Origin: Fontisubflavum oceani
GTDB lineage: Bacteria > Pseudomonadota > Alphaproteobacteria > Rhodobacterales > Rhodobacteraceae
Assembly (NCBI RefSeq): GCF_030407165.1
Contig: NZ_CP129111.1
Location: forward strand, 1,240,001 to 1,304,000
Length of the DNA: 64,000 bases
Reading direction: 5' to 3'
The notes under the pieces were generated by a model. The model was not told the DNA's origin. It saw only the letters and a program-made list of their open reading frames with translations, and did not search any database. Position numbers and translations under genes: made by a program. Below, piece by piece: positions 37,543 through 46,077 of this stretch. Each line of letters begins with the position of its first letter. The first letter of the stretch is position 1.

Positions 37543-38689
37543 GATCCAGGTCCTTTTACCGTCGGCTTATAGCTTGGGGCGTTCGTTGATCCTGTCAATG
37601 GCGCTGCTTCTGGCCGGGTTTGCCGCAAGCGCACATGAGATTCGCCCCACCGTCGCGGATGTGGAGGTGGATGCGCGCGAGGTGCGGATGAGCCTGCGCC
37701 TGACGCTGGAGCCGCTGATTGCCGGGATCAACCTGGAGGGGTTGGAGGACACCAATGCCGCGCCCGAGGCCGCGATTTATGATCAATTGCGGGCGCAGGA
37801 CTCGGCAGCGCTCGAGGCGGCGTTCCGCGCGGCCTGGGATCGGATTGCCGGAGGCATTGTGATCGATGTGGGCGGGACCCGCATGTCGCCCGAGATCGTC
37901 GGCATGACTGTCCCTGACGTGGGCGATGTTGAGCTGCCACGAGATTCGGTGCTGATCCTCCGTGCCGATTTGCCCGAGGGGTCGGCCCCGGTCCAGATCG
38001 GATGGGATGCCGGTTATGGCACCTTGGTTTTGCGCCAGGTCGGTGGCGGCGAAGAGGCCTATGAGGGCTTTTTGACCGGTGGTGCCCTGTCGGAGCCTTT
38101 GCCACGGGCGGAGATCCTGACCGAGGGCGCGGGGTCCGTCTTCGTGCGTTATGTCATTGCAGGGTTTGAACACATCATTCCGCTTGGAATCGATCATATC
38201 CTCTTTGTCCTTGGCCTGTTTTTCTTTTCGCTAAAGCTGCGCCCGCTGCTGTTTCAGGTCACGGCCTTCACGGTGGCGCATACAATCACCCTGGCGCTGG
38301 CCAGTCTTGAGATCATCAGCCTTCCGGCCAGCATTGTGGAGCCGCTGATCGCGGCCTCGATTGTCTATGTCGGTGTGGAGAATGTGTTGGGCTGGGGCAA
38401 TGTCCGGGCGCGAACGGCCTTGGTTTTTGCCTTTGGCCTGCTGCACGGGCTTGGCTTTGCCAGCGTCTTGGGCGATTTCGGCATCGCCAGCGAGCGGTTT
38501 GGTTGGGCCCTGGTTGGGTTCAATATTGGGGTCGAGCTAGGGCAGCTTGCGGTGATCGCGGGCGCGTTTCTGGCGGTTGGGCTTTGGTTCGGGAAGCGCG
38601 ATTTCTATCGGCCCTGGATCGCTGTGCCCGCCTCGTTGGCGATCGCCCTAGTCGGCGCGTGGTGGACGATTGAACGGGTGTTCCTCTAA
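37541..38689 (+). CDS. HupE/UreJ_2-family membrane protein
   Basis: 382 aa. A signal peptide precedes the mature start HEIRPTVADVEVDAREVRMS, followed by a periplasmic domain (to about 210) and six to seven membrane segments with the HupE/UreJ signature (YVIAGFEHIIPLGIDHILFV, then LLHGLGFASVLGDFG). The family is tied to nickel/cobalt transport, hydrogenase and urease, though no such enzymes are seen here. AAGGAG lies 7 nt before ATG 37541, within the start of the divergent DUF4198 gene. A later ATG (37598) would shorten the signal. It ends 4 nt into the convergent HdeD-like gene. Confidence 0.85.
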   Translation: MIQVLLPSAYSLGRSLILSMALLLAGFAASAHEIRPTVADVEVDAREVRMSLRLTLEPLIAGINLEGLEDTNAAPEAAIYDQLRAQDSAALEAAFRAAWDRIAGGIVIDVGGTRMSPEIVGMTVPDVGDVELPRDSVLILRADLPEGSAPVQIGWDAGYGTLVLRQVGGGEEAYEGFLTGGALSEPLPRAEILTEGAGSVFVRYVIAGFEHIIPLGIDHILFVLGLFFFSLKLRPLLFQVTAFTVAHTITLALASLEIISLPASIVEPLIAASIVYVGVENVLGWGNVRARTALVFAFGLLHGLGFASVLGDFGIASERFGWALVGFNIGVELGQLAVIAGAFLAVGLWFGKRDFYRPWIAVPASLAIALVGAWWTIERVFL

Positions 38690-39207
38690 TCTCTCGACGC
38701 CATCCGCAGATAGAAGGCCCACACGATCAGCGCGCCGCCATTCAACAGCAACTCGACACCAACCAGCAGACCCAGAAGGCTCATCGTCGCTATGCCGAAA
38801 TTGGCAAAGATATAGCCCGCTAGGAGCACCGCAAGCGCGCCCGAGATCAGCATCGGCCAGAAAAACGAGGTCTGGCGCATGCGATAGGCAAAGACCAACC
38901 GTGCAACGCCCGCCGCTGCCAAGAGAAGCGCCACGAGCAAGGTCAGCGAAATCATCCCCTCAAGCGGGTGCAAGAGCAGAGATATCCCGACAAAGAGACC
39001 CAACAGGCCGACGAGAACCGCGAAGAGTCTGTTGCCGCGTTTCTGTTCCCGAAACCCGGCGGCGATCTGAAACACGCCAGAGATCAGGAAAAGCGAACCG
39101 GTCAGCAGGGTCACCGCCACAGATGCCGCAAAGGCGTTGCCGAGTGCGATAACGCCGAACAGGACGGAGATGATCCCAAGGATCAGCCAGATAAGCCAGG
39201 GTTTCAT
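38686..39207 (-). CDS. HdeD-family membrane protein
   Basis: 173 aa with six evenly spaced hydrophobic segments (first one LIWLILGIISVLFGVIALGN). HdeD/DUF308 proteins are linked to acid stress in enterobacteria; here the role is unknown. The repeat SGVFQIAAGFREQKRGNRLF fits the family. ATG 39207 (MKPWLIW) is favoured because the longer reading from 39273 adds a polar segment. It converges on the HupE-like gene with a 4-nt overlap of stops. Confidence 0.82.
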   Translation of the reverse strand: MKPWLIWLILGIISVLFGVIALGNAFAASVAVTLLTGSLFLISGVFQIAAGFREQKRGNRLFAVLVGLLGLFVGISLLLHPLEGMISLTLLVALLLAAAGVARLVFAYRMRQTSFFWPMLISGALAVLLAGYIFANFGIATMSLLGLLVGVELLLNGGALIVWAFYLRMASRD

Positions 39208-39316
39208 GACGGGCTCGCAAAATGACAGGTGGATGGTGGGCACAGAGTACAGGAGCCAAGCCCGGGTCGGCAAGCCACGCCTTCCAAAGGCCGGTCAACA
39301 GGCGTAGAGGCGAGAT

Positions 39317-40524
39317 ATGTTGAGTTTCCTTATTCAAAACCGGCGTTGGCTGAGCGTCGGCGTGTTGCTCGCCTTCGGCTCTTCCTTTGGGCAAACGTGG
39401 TTCATCTCGCTCTTTGCCGGCGAGATTCGCGCTGAATATGGGTTGAGCGATGGCGATTGGGGGCTGCTCTATACGCTGGCGACACTGTGTTCGGCGGCCC
39501 TGCTGCTCGGCCGTGGATCATGGGCTGACACCGTGCCGTTCTCTCGCCTTGCGCCTCTTGTCGCGGCGGTTTTCGCGGCGGCGGCCTTGGCGATGGCCTT
39601 TGGGCAATCGGTCTGGGTGCTCGGCGTCGCGGTGTTTCTGCTGCGATTCTGCGGACAGGGTATGTTCAGCCATATTGGTGCCACCGCGATGGGGCGTTGG
39701 TTCGTTGCGACGCGCGGGCGCGCGGTGGCGATCAAAGGGCTGGGCTATCCGCTTGGGGAGATGATCTTGCCGTTCCTCTTCGTCGCGCTGATCGGCTGGA
39801 TCGGCTGGCGCGAGACTTGGGGGTCACAGCCGCCGTCATCGCGCTGATCATTCTGCCGCTTTTGGTCTGGCTGTTGGCGCAGGACCGCGTGCCCACCGGC
39901 CAGGCCGCGGTGGCCGGCAGCCCCGGCCTTGGCGGACGTCATTGGGTGCGCGCCGACGCCCTTCGACATTGGCTCTTCCCCGCGCTCCTGCCGTTGATGC
40001 TGACCCCGGGGTTCATCGGAACGGTCGTGTTCTTCCATCAGGTCCATGTGGCGGAGGTCAAAGGCTGGCGCTTGGCCGAGATGGCGGTGGCCTATCCGGC
40101 CTATGCCAGTGTGACCGTGGCCGCAGCTTTGGCCGCCGGATGGACGGCGGACCGGTTCGGATCGGACCGCTTGTTGCCGCTTCTACTGATCCCGATGGGC
40201 CTGTCCATGTTCCTGATCGGCCCGGCAGAGACGCCGCTGCATTGGGTGCTGGTCCTGTCGATCTTGGCGGTGTCGCAAGGTATGGTTGGCACGTTCTGGG
40301 GGGCGTTTTTGCCTGCCATCTATGGCACGAACCATCTCGGCGCGATCCGATCCATGGTGATTGCCATCATGGTCCTCTCCACGGCGATTGGGCCGGGGAT
40401 CACCGGTGCGCTGATCGATTGGGGCGTGCCGTTTCCTGATCAAGGTCTGGCGATGGGGATCTGGTGCCTCGTGCTGGCCGTGGCGATGGGTATCGTCGCC
40501 CATCGCATCAGATCAGTCTCGTAG
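39317..40524 (+). CDS. Major facilitator superfamily transporter, frameshifted
   Basis: About 402 aa when joined, with 12 expected membrane segments. The first half (MLSFLIQNRRWLSVGVLLAF, GRGSWADTVPFSRLAPLVAA, GQGMFSHIGATAMGRWFVAT) reads to about 39820. The G5 run at 39819-39823 lacks one G, and the second half (VTAAVIALIILPLLVWLLAQ onward) continues to 40524. With G6 the join is WRETWGVTAAVIA. Substrate unknown. It is followed at once by a tandem palindrome and the convergent leuC. Confidence 0.85.
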
Positions 40525-40569
40525 CCGATTTCTTGCAAGAAATCGGGCCGGAATTTTCCAAAATTCCGG
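40525..40569. repeat. Two adjacent 22-bp palindromes between convergent genes
   Basis: 40525-40546 is a perfect 22-bp palindrome (core GATTTCTTGCAAGAAATC). One base later, 40548-40569 is a 10-bp perfect inverted repeat with a 2-bp centre (CCGGAATTTT-CC-AAAATTCCGG). They begin directly after the MFS stop codon and end 9 bp before the leuC stop, so they may act as a bidirectional terminator or be an intergenic repeat element. There is no long T run. Confidence 0.7.
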
Positions 40570-40578
40570 GTCCAGTTC

Positions 40579-41988
40579 CTACATCATTTCGCGGACATCG
40601 GTGAGCCGTCCGGTGACCGCCGCCGCCGCCGCCATCGCAGGCGACATCAGATGGGTGCGCCCGCCGCGGCCCTGACGCCCCTCGAAGTTCCGGTTCGAGG
40701 TTGCCGCGCAACGTTCGCCGGGCGCGAGTTGGTCGGGATTCATCGCCAGGCACATAGAGCACCCTGCCAAGCGCCATTCAAATCCGGCCTCTTTGAAGAT
40801 ATCGGCAAGACCCTCTTCTTCCGCTTGCGCCCGCACAAGGCCAGAACCGGGGACCACCATCGCGCGGAGCCCATCTTTGATCTTTTTGCCTTTTAGGATC
40901 GCGGCTGCGGCGCGCAAGTCTTCGATCCGACCATTGGTGCAAGAGCCGATAAAGACGGTGTCGATTTCGATTTCTGACAACGGTGTGCCAGGGGTCAGGC
41001 CCATGTAGTCAAGCGAGCGCTCCGCCGCGCCGACTTTGCCGCCTTCGAAACTCTCTGGTGCAGGCACAGCCGCCGTAATTGGCAACACATCCTCGGGCGA
41101 GGTGCCCCAGGTGACTACGGGTGCGATATCTTCGCCACGGATGGTCACGACCTTGTCCCAATGGGCGTCATCGTCAGAATAGAGTGTTTTCCACCAAGCG
41201 AGCGCTGCCTCCCACTGTGCGCCTTTCGGGGCATGCGGGCGGCCCATGACGTATTCGAAAGTCGTCTCATCCGGCGCGATCAGGCCCGCGCGGGCACCGC
41301 CTTCAATCGCCATATTGCAGACGGTCATGCGACCTTCCATCGACAGATCGCGAATGGCTTCGCCGCAGTATTCGATCACATAGCCGGTGCCGCCTGCTGT
41401 GCCGGTTTCGCCAATCACCGACAGCGTGATGTCTTTGGCGGTCACGCCAGGGCGCAGCTTGCCGGTGATCTCAACCTTCATGTTCTTGGACTTCTTCTGG
41501 ATCAGCGTCTGCGTGGCCAGCACATGCTCCACCTCGGATGTGCCGATACCATGCGCCAGCGCACCAAACGCGCCGTGCGTCGCCGTGTGACTGTCACCGC
41601 AGACCACCGTCATGCCAGGCAGGGTCCAGCCTTGCTCGGGGCCAACGATATGCACGATGCCCTGCCGGATATCGGATACCGGGTAGTAGTGGATGCCGAA
41701 CTCCTTGGCGTTTTTGTCCAGCGCGGCCAACTGAATGCGGCTGTCTTCCGTCATGTTCTCGGGATTGTCCCGACCAGGTGTGGTCGGCACGTTATGGTCC
41801 GGCACCGCAATGGTTTTGTCGGGCGCATGGACGCCCCGGCCCGCCATGCGCAGCCCTTCGAAGGCTTGCGGGCTGGTGACTTCGTGGACCAGGTGGCGGT
41901 CGATATAGAGCAGGCAGGTGCCATCTTCGGCTTCATGGGCCAGATGGGCATCCCAGATTTTGTCATAGAGTGTTTTGGCGGAGGTCAT
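40579..41988 (-). CDS. leuC: 3-isopropylmalate dehydratase large subunit
   Basis: 469 aa, full length aconitase-type subunit binding a 4Fe-4S cluster. The start AKTLYDKIWDAHLAHEAEDG, the block VCGDSHTATHGAFGALAHGI, the cluster region FIGSCTNGRIEDLRAAAAIL and CSMCLAMNPDQLAPGERCAA are all present with their cysteines. It acts with LeuD, encoded 3.9 kb downstream on the same strand. Confidence 0.98.
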   Translation of the reverse strand: MTSAKTLYDKIWDAHLAHEAEDGTCLLYIDRHLVHEVTSPQAFEGLRMAGRGVHAPDKTIAVPDHNVPTTPGRDNPENMTEDSRIQLAALDKNAKEFGIHYYPVSDIRQGIVHIVGPEQGWTLPGMTVVCGDSHTATHGAFGALAHGIGTSEVEHVLATQTLIQKKSKNMKVEITGKLRPGVTAKDITLSVIGETGTAGGTGYVIEYCGEAIRDLSMEGRMTVCNMAIEGGARAGLIAPDETTFEYVMGRPHAPKGAQWEAALAWWKTLYSDDDAHWDKVVTIRGEDIAPVVTWGTSPEDVLPITAAVPAPESFEGGKVGAAERSLDYMGLTPGTPLSEIEIDTVFIGSCTNGRIEDLRAAAAILKGKKIKDGLRAMVVPGSGLVRAQAEEEGLADIFKEAGFEWRLAGCSMCLAMNPDQLAPGERCAATSNRNFEGRQGRGGRTHLMSPAMAAAAAVTGRLTDVREMM

Positions 41989-42037
41989 ATCTGCGGTCCT
42001 CGGCTGAGGGAAATCGGAAAAAGGCGTCGTCTCGGGA

Positions 42038-42133
42038 TCAGGCGCGTATTAGTCGTGCCCGTATCGAGCCGCGCTGGCCAAAGAAGCGCCATGGCAGGCG
42101 CGCGCGGTCATCCATGTCGAAAACCCGTGTCAT
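42038..42133 (-). CDS. Possible 31-codon ORF upstream of leuC
   Basis: ATG at 42133, stop at 42038, product rich in Arg and aromatic residues (MTRVFDMDDRARLPWRFFGQ then RGSIRARLIRA). It sits 50 bp upstream of the leuC start in the only gap between leuC and mscS. It is not leucine-rich (two Leu), so a classic leu attenuator leader is unlikely, and no good Shine-Dalgarno is seen. It may be a chance ORF. Confidence 0.22.
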   Translation of the reverse strand: MTRVFDMDDRARLPWRFFGQRGSIRARLIRA

Positions 42134-42235
42134 ATGAGGGCAGATACACTCGGGCGCGGGCGCTCGCAAGGGTTGCGCCTTGCCCGATTGGGTCAAGGCG
42201 ATAGACTGTGCCCCAACCCTGACGAAAGGACCGGG

Positions 42236-43618
42236 ATGGAGCCTGAGGCCGAGAGCAGCCCGAATGGCGGCGCGGAGACAGCGCCGGAGTTGGGTGTGGA
42301 CGAGACCCTGGATCAGGCTTTGGATTTGGGTCAGGACCTGATCGCGCAAGGCAGCGTCTTTCTTGAAAGCCTACTGAGGCCTTGGAATTTCTACCAAATC
42401 TGCATCGCGGCCGGTCTGCTTTTGACCGCCATTTTGCTGCGCCATTTGCTTGGCCCGCGGATTCGCGCCTGGATGGCGTCGCGCGAGGGGTGGCCGAAAT
42501 GGCGGATGCGGGTGCTGGTGGTGATCCATCGCCGCTTGATGCCGATCTTCTTCGTGATCCTGATCTGGATCGCGGTGTGGATCATGCGCGAGATGACGTG
42601 GCCAAGCCGGAGCTATCTACTTGGGATCATTGCGGAACTGGCGACGGCATGGCTCTTCGTCGTGTTTGTCACCCGGCTGATCCGCTCGCCCGTGATGCGC
42701 AGCCTGGTGCGCTATGGCGCCTGGATCTACGTCACTTTGGCGATCCTCAACCTGCAAAGCGAGGCGGCGGCGCTTCTGGATGGGATCGGGTTCAATCTGG
42801 GCGATATGCGCCTGTCGCTGCTGATCGTGGTGCAAGGGATCGTGATCCTGGCCGCGTTGATCACCGGCGCGCGGTTCATCTCTGGCACCACGGCGGCGCG
42901 GGTCCAGGCCAATGAAGACATCTCGCCCTCAATGCGGGTCCTGGTCGTCAAAGCGGTGCAGGTTCTGCTTTATGGCGCGGCGTTTTTCATTGGCCTCCGA
43001 GCCGTTGGCGTCGATCTGACCGGGCTGGCCTTTTTGTCAGGCGCCATTGGTGTCGGCCTCGGGTTCGGCTTGCAAAAAGTTGTGTCTAACCTGGTCTCGG
43101 GTGTGATCATTCTGTTGGATAAATCGATCAAACCCGGCGATGTGATCTCGCTTGGCGAGACCTTCGGGTGGATCAACACGCTTGGTGCGCGGTATGCCAG
43201 CGTTGTCACACGGGATGGCAAGGAATACCTGATCCCGAACGAAGATCTGATCACCAACCAAGTGGTGAACTGGTCCCACTCCAACGAATTTGTCCGGCTC
43301 GATATCTATTTTGGCACCGCGTATCACGACGATCCGCACGTGGTGCGCAAGATCGCGATTGAGGCGGCGCAGGGCGTGGACCGGGTGCTGAGTTTCCGCC
43401 CGCCGGTTTGCCATATCGTGGGGTTCGGCGACTCGAGTGTCGATTACATCCTGCGATTTTGGATCACCGACCCGACCGGCGGGCTGACCAATATTCGCGG
43501 AAATGTCTATCTGGCGCTCTGGGACGCGTTCCAAGAGCATGGCATTTCGATCCCCTTCCCGCAGCGGGAGGTGAAGGTCTTGGAAGGGTCGACGCTTGAG
43601 ACACACCGGACCGACTAG
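42236..43618 (+). CDS. MscS-type mechanosensitive channel
   Basis: 460 aa. An acidic N-terminus is followed by about five membrane segments and the MscS pore helix and linker (GAIGVGLGFGLQKVVSNLVS, then LLDKSIKPGDVISLGETFGW). The beta domain (YLIPNEDLITNQVVNWSHSN) and C-terminal alpha/beta domain follow. It gates under membrane tension to release solutes on osmotic downshock. ATG 42236 has AAGGA upstream; the 34 extra residues of a longer reading are not conserved-looking. Confidence 0.92.
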   Translation: MEPEAESSPNGGAETAPELGVDETLDQALDLGQDLIAQGSVFLESLLRPWNFYQICIAAGLLLTAILLRHLLGPRIRAWMASREGWPKWRMRVLVVIHRRLMPIFFVILIWIAVWIMREMTWPSRSYLLGIIAELATAWLFVVFVTRLIRSPVMRSLVRYGAWIYVTLAILNLQSEAAALLDGIGFNLGDMRLSLLIVVQGIVILAALITGARFISGTTAARVQANEDISPSMRVLVVKAVQVLLYGAAFFIGLRAVGVDLTGLAFLSGAIGVGLGFGLQKVVSNLVSGVIILLDKSIKPGDVISLGETFGWINTLGARYASVVTRDGKEYLIPNEDLITNQVVNWSHSNEFVRLDIYFGTAYHDDPHVVRKIAIEAAQGVDRVLSFRPPVCHIVGFGDSSVDYILRFWITDPTGGLTNIRGNVYLALWDAFQEHGISIPFPQREVKVLEGSTLETHRTD

Positions 43619-43682
43619 GCGTTGCCAAGCCGGTTGGGCGCGATATGTCTGACGGACCGGAAATTTTTCGAATGAGGCAAGG

Positions 43683-44234
43683 ATGGCATCGGGCAAGTTG
43701 CTGGGGATCTGCGGGTCGCTGCGGGCAGGATCGTTTAATCGCAAATTGATGCACGAGGCGGCGCGGGTGTTTCAGCCTGCGGAGTTCGTCGAGGGTGATT
43801 TGCGGTTGCCTCTCTATGACGGTGATTTGGAAGACGCCGAGGGCATTCCCGCCGTCGTGCAGACCTTGGCCGATCAGATCGCAGCCGCGGATGCGGTGGT
43901 GATCGCGGGGCCGGAATACAACAAGGCGTTGTCAGGCGTGTTGAAGAATGCCCTGGACTGGGTGAGTCGGACAAAAGGTGGCCCTTGGCGCGAGAAGCCG
44001 CTGGCAATTCTGTCAGCCACGGCGGGGCGTGCGGGCGGTGAGCGGACACAATCGAGCCTGGTTCTGGCGCTTCGACCATTTCGACCGCGGCTGATACCGG
44101 GGCCGGAGGTTCTAGTCGGCGAGGCCAGCGGGCAGTTTGATGCGGATGGGCGTCTGACGAATGACCGGAATCTCGTTTCGCTCAACGAGTTAATGTCGGA
44201 ATTGCGTGTTGCGGCCGGGTTGGAGAGCCCCTGA
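43683..44234 (+). CDS. NADPH-dependent FMN reductase family protein
   Basis: 183 aa, flavodoxin-like. FMN-binding loop GICGSLRAGSFNRKLMHEAA at the N-terminus and the second flavin motif IAGPEYNKALSGVLKNALDW are clear. Such enzymes reduce quinones, azo compounds or chromate with NAD(P)H; the physiological substrate is unknown. AAGGATG is close to ATG 43683. It stands alone between mscS and the FAD oxidoreductase. Confidence 0.88.
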   Translation: MASGKLLGICGSLRAGSFNRKLMHEAARVFQPAEFVEGDLRLPLYDGDLEDAEGIPAVVQTLADQIAAADAVVIAGPEYNKALSGVLKNALDWVSRTKGGPWREKPLAILSATAGRAGGERTQSSLVLALRPFRPRLIPGPEVLVGEASGQFDADGRLTNDRNLVSLNELMSELRVAAGLESP

Positions 44235-44303
44235 GCGTCGGGGTCAGTGGTCCCCACGGGAGCCTCCGGCGGGGATATTTTTGAAGCAGAGAAGCAAGGG
44301 CGA

Positions 44304-45350
44304 TTAGCTTTTGCGCAGGCTTGCCTCGGGGCGAAAGCTCTCGGGGATACGATCATGGTTGTCGAGGATCAGGTCGGCCATGATCTCGCCGATGATCGGG
44401 GCCATGCCGAAGCCGATTTTGAACCCGCCATTGGCAATGAACTGGCCCGGTTTGGTTGGGTGATGTCCCAACATCGGGGCGCGAGACCGGGCGCGGGGGC
44501 GCAGGCCGGCCCACTGGGTGAGGATTTTGGCCTCCGCCAGCGGCGGGCAGAGGGTGCGGGCTTTGGCGATGAGCGCGTCAAGCTGCGCGTCGGTGCTTCC
44601 CGGATCGGTATAGTCGCGTTCGGAAGTTGAGCCGATGGCCGTGGTCCCGTCGGTATGCGGGATGATGTGCAAGCTGTCGGCGAAGAGTTGCGGCATCTCA
44701 GGCGCGGAGAAATCGAGCAGCGCGGCCTGGCCTTTGACCCCATTTCCCACGGTGGTGCCAAGGGCGTCAGACAGCTCCTCTAAACCCGCGACACCAGTTG
44801 CCCAGACCTGTTTTCCTATGGCCGGGCCGTCCGTGGTGATCTCGACCCCAAGCGCCCTCAGCGCTTTGGCGAGGGCGGCGGTGCATCGGCGGGGATGCGC
44901 GCGGGCGCTGAGCGTATCATGGATTAAGAGGCCGGTCGGCGACGTGGCGTAGGGCGCATAGGCGTCTTGCGGGACGATTTGCCAAGCGAATTTGCTCTGC
45001 CAGAGCGGCTTGGCACTTTCCACACGCGCCTCCGCAAGGGCCAACTCCGCCTCATCAACGATCGGCTGCAACCGGCCAAGACGGGCATAGCCAGGGTCTT
45101 CACCGGAGAGTTCGGCAACCTCGGCCCACATCGTTTCGGCCATCACCAGGCTGTCGAATTGCAGCTGTTTCTTATCGTTCCAGTTTTCCGGCACGTGCGG
45201 GGCCAAGGCACCGACCAGCCCGTTGCTGGCCCCTTGCCCCACGCCGTTTGGGTCGATGACGCGGACGGTCGCCCCACGGCGCGCGCAGACCCAGGCCACC
45301 GAGAGGCCGAAAATCCCCGCGCCATGCACCGTCACATCTGTCATTGCCAA
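44304..45350 (-). CDS. FAD-dependent oxidoreductase, DAO family (MnmC C-domain-like)
   Basis: 348 aa. A dinucleotide-binding motif (VHGAGIFGLSVAWVCARRGA) opens the protein, and the DAO C-terminus GLRPRARSRAPMLGHHPTKP with FIANGGFKIGFGMAP closes it. The gene is divergent from mnmD with 54 bp between starts. In enterobacterial MnmC, the methyltransferase and a DAO-type oxidase that removes the carboxymethyl group are fused; here the same two activities may be split over two genes. Glycine or amino-acid oxidase is the alternative. Confidence 0.8.
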   Translation of the reverse strand: MAMTDVTVHGAGIFGLSVAWVCARRGATVRVIDPNGVGQGASNGLVGALAPHVPENWNDKKQLQFDSLVMAETMWAEVAELSGEDPGYARLGRLQPIVDEAELALAEARVESAKPLWQSKFAWQIVPQDAYAPYATSPTGLLIHDTLSARAHPRRCTAALAKALRALGVEITTDGPAIGKQVWATGVAGLEELSDALGTTVGNGVKGQAALLDFSAPEMPQLFADSLHIIPHTDGTTAIGSTSERDYTDPGSTDAQLDALIAKARTLCPPLAEAKILTQWAGLRPRARSRAPMLGHHPTKPGQFIANGGFKIGFGMAPIIGEIMADLILDNHDRIPESFRPEASLRKS

Positions 45351-45404
45351 TCCTTCGCCGCTTGCCCAAAGTCACCCGCGATTTCCAAGGGTTTAGGGCA
45401 GGCC

Positions 45405-46077
45405 ATGGCGGAGCGCCAGAGAGAGCGGGTGGACTGGCGAGGCGGTAATGTGCCGGTCTCGACGCTGTTTGACGACCCGTATTACTCGCTGGAAAATGGC
45501 CTGGCTGAAACGCGGCATGTGTTTTTGGCGGGTAATGACCTGCCCGCGCGGTTCGTGCCAGGGTTTCGGATCGCCGAATTGGGGTTTGGGACGGGGTTGA
45601 ATTTTCTGACAGCATTGGCCGCGTTTCGCGCCGCCGGTGTGGGTGGCAAGCTGCATTTCACCAGCTTTGAAGCGTTTCCGATGCCAATGACCGAGATGTC
45701 GAAGGCGCTGGCGCAGTTTCCGGACCTGCCGGGCGATGTGCTTATCATTGATCAAACGGCCTGCGTGCCGCCGAAGTTGGCCGGCGCCGATTATGAGCTT
45801 CCAGGTGATCCAGGGCGACGCGCGTCAGACGCTGCCAGCTTGGGACGGGCAGGCCGATGCTTGGTTCCTTGACGGGTTTTCGCCCGCCAAAAACCCGGAG
45901 CTTTGGGAGGCCCCTTTGATGGTCGATGTCGCCCGGCATACGGCCCCCGGAGGGACCTTTGCGACCTACACGGCGGCGGGTGATGTGCGCCGTGCGTTGA
46001 ACGTGGCGGGCTTCGATGTGACCCGGGTGCCGGGGTTTGGCCGCAAGCGGCATATGTCGGTGGGGCGACTCAGATGA
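45405..46077 (+). CDS. mnmD: tRNA 5-methylaminomethyl-2-thiouridine methyltransferase MnmD, frameshifted
   Basis: About 224 aa when joined. MnmD methylates nm5s2U34 of tRNA using SAM. The N-terminal half has DPYYSLENGLAETRHVFLAG and the SAM motif IAELGFGTGLNFLTALAAF. The second frame continues with VIQGDARQTLPAWDGQADAW and the signature FLDGFSPAKNPELWEAPL. The break is at GCTTCCAG (45797-45804); deleting one C gives GADYELQVIQGDAR. The stop overlaps the next transporter gene by 4 nt. Confidence 0.9.
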
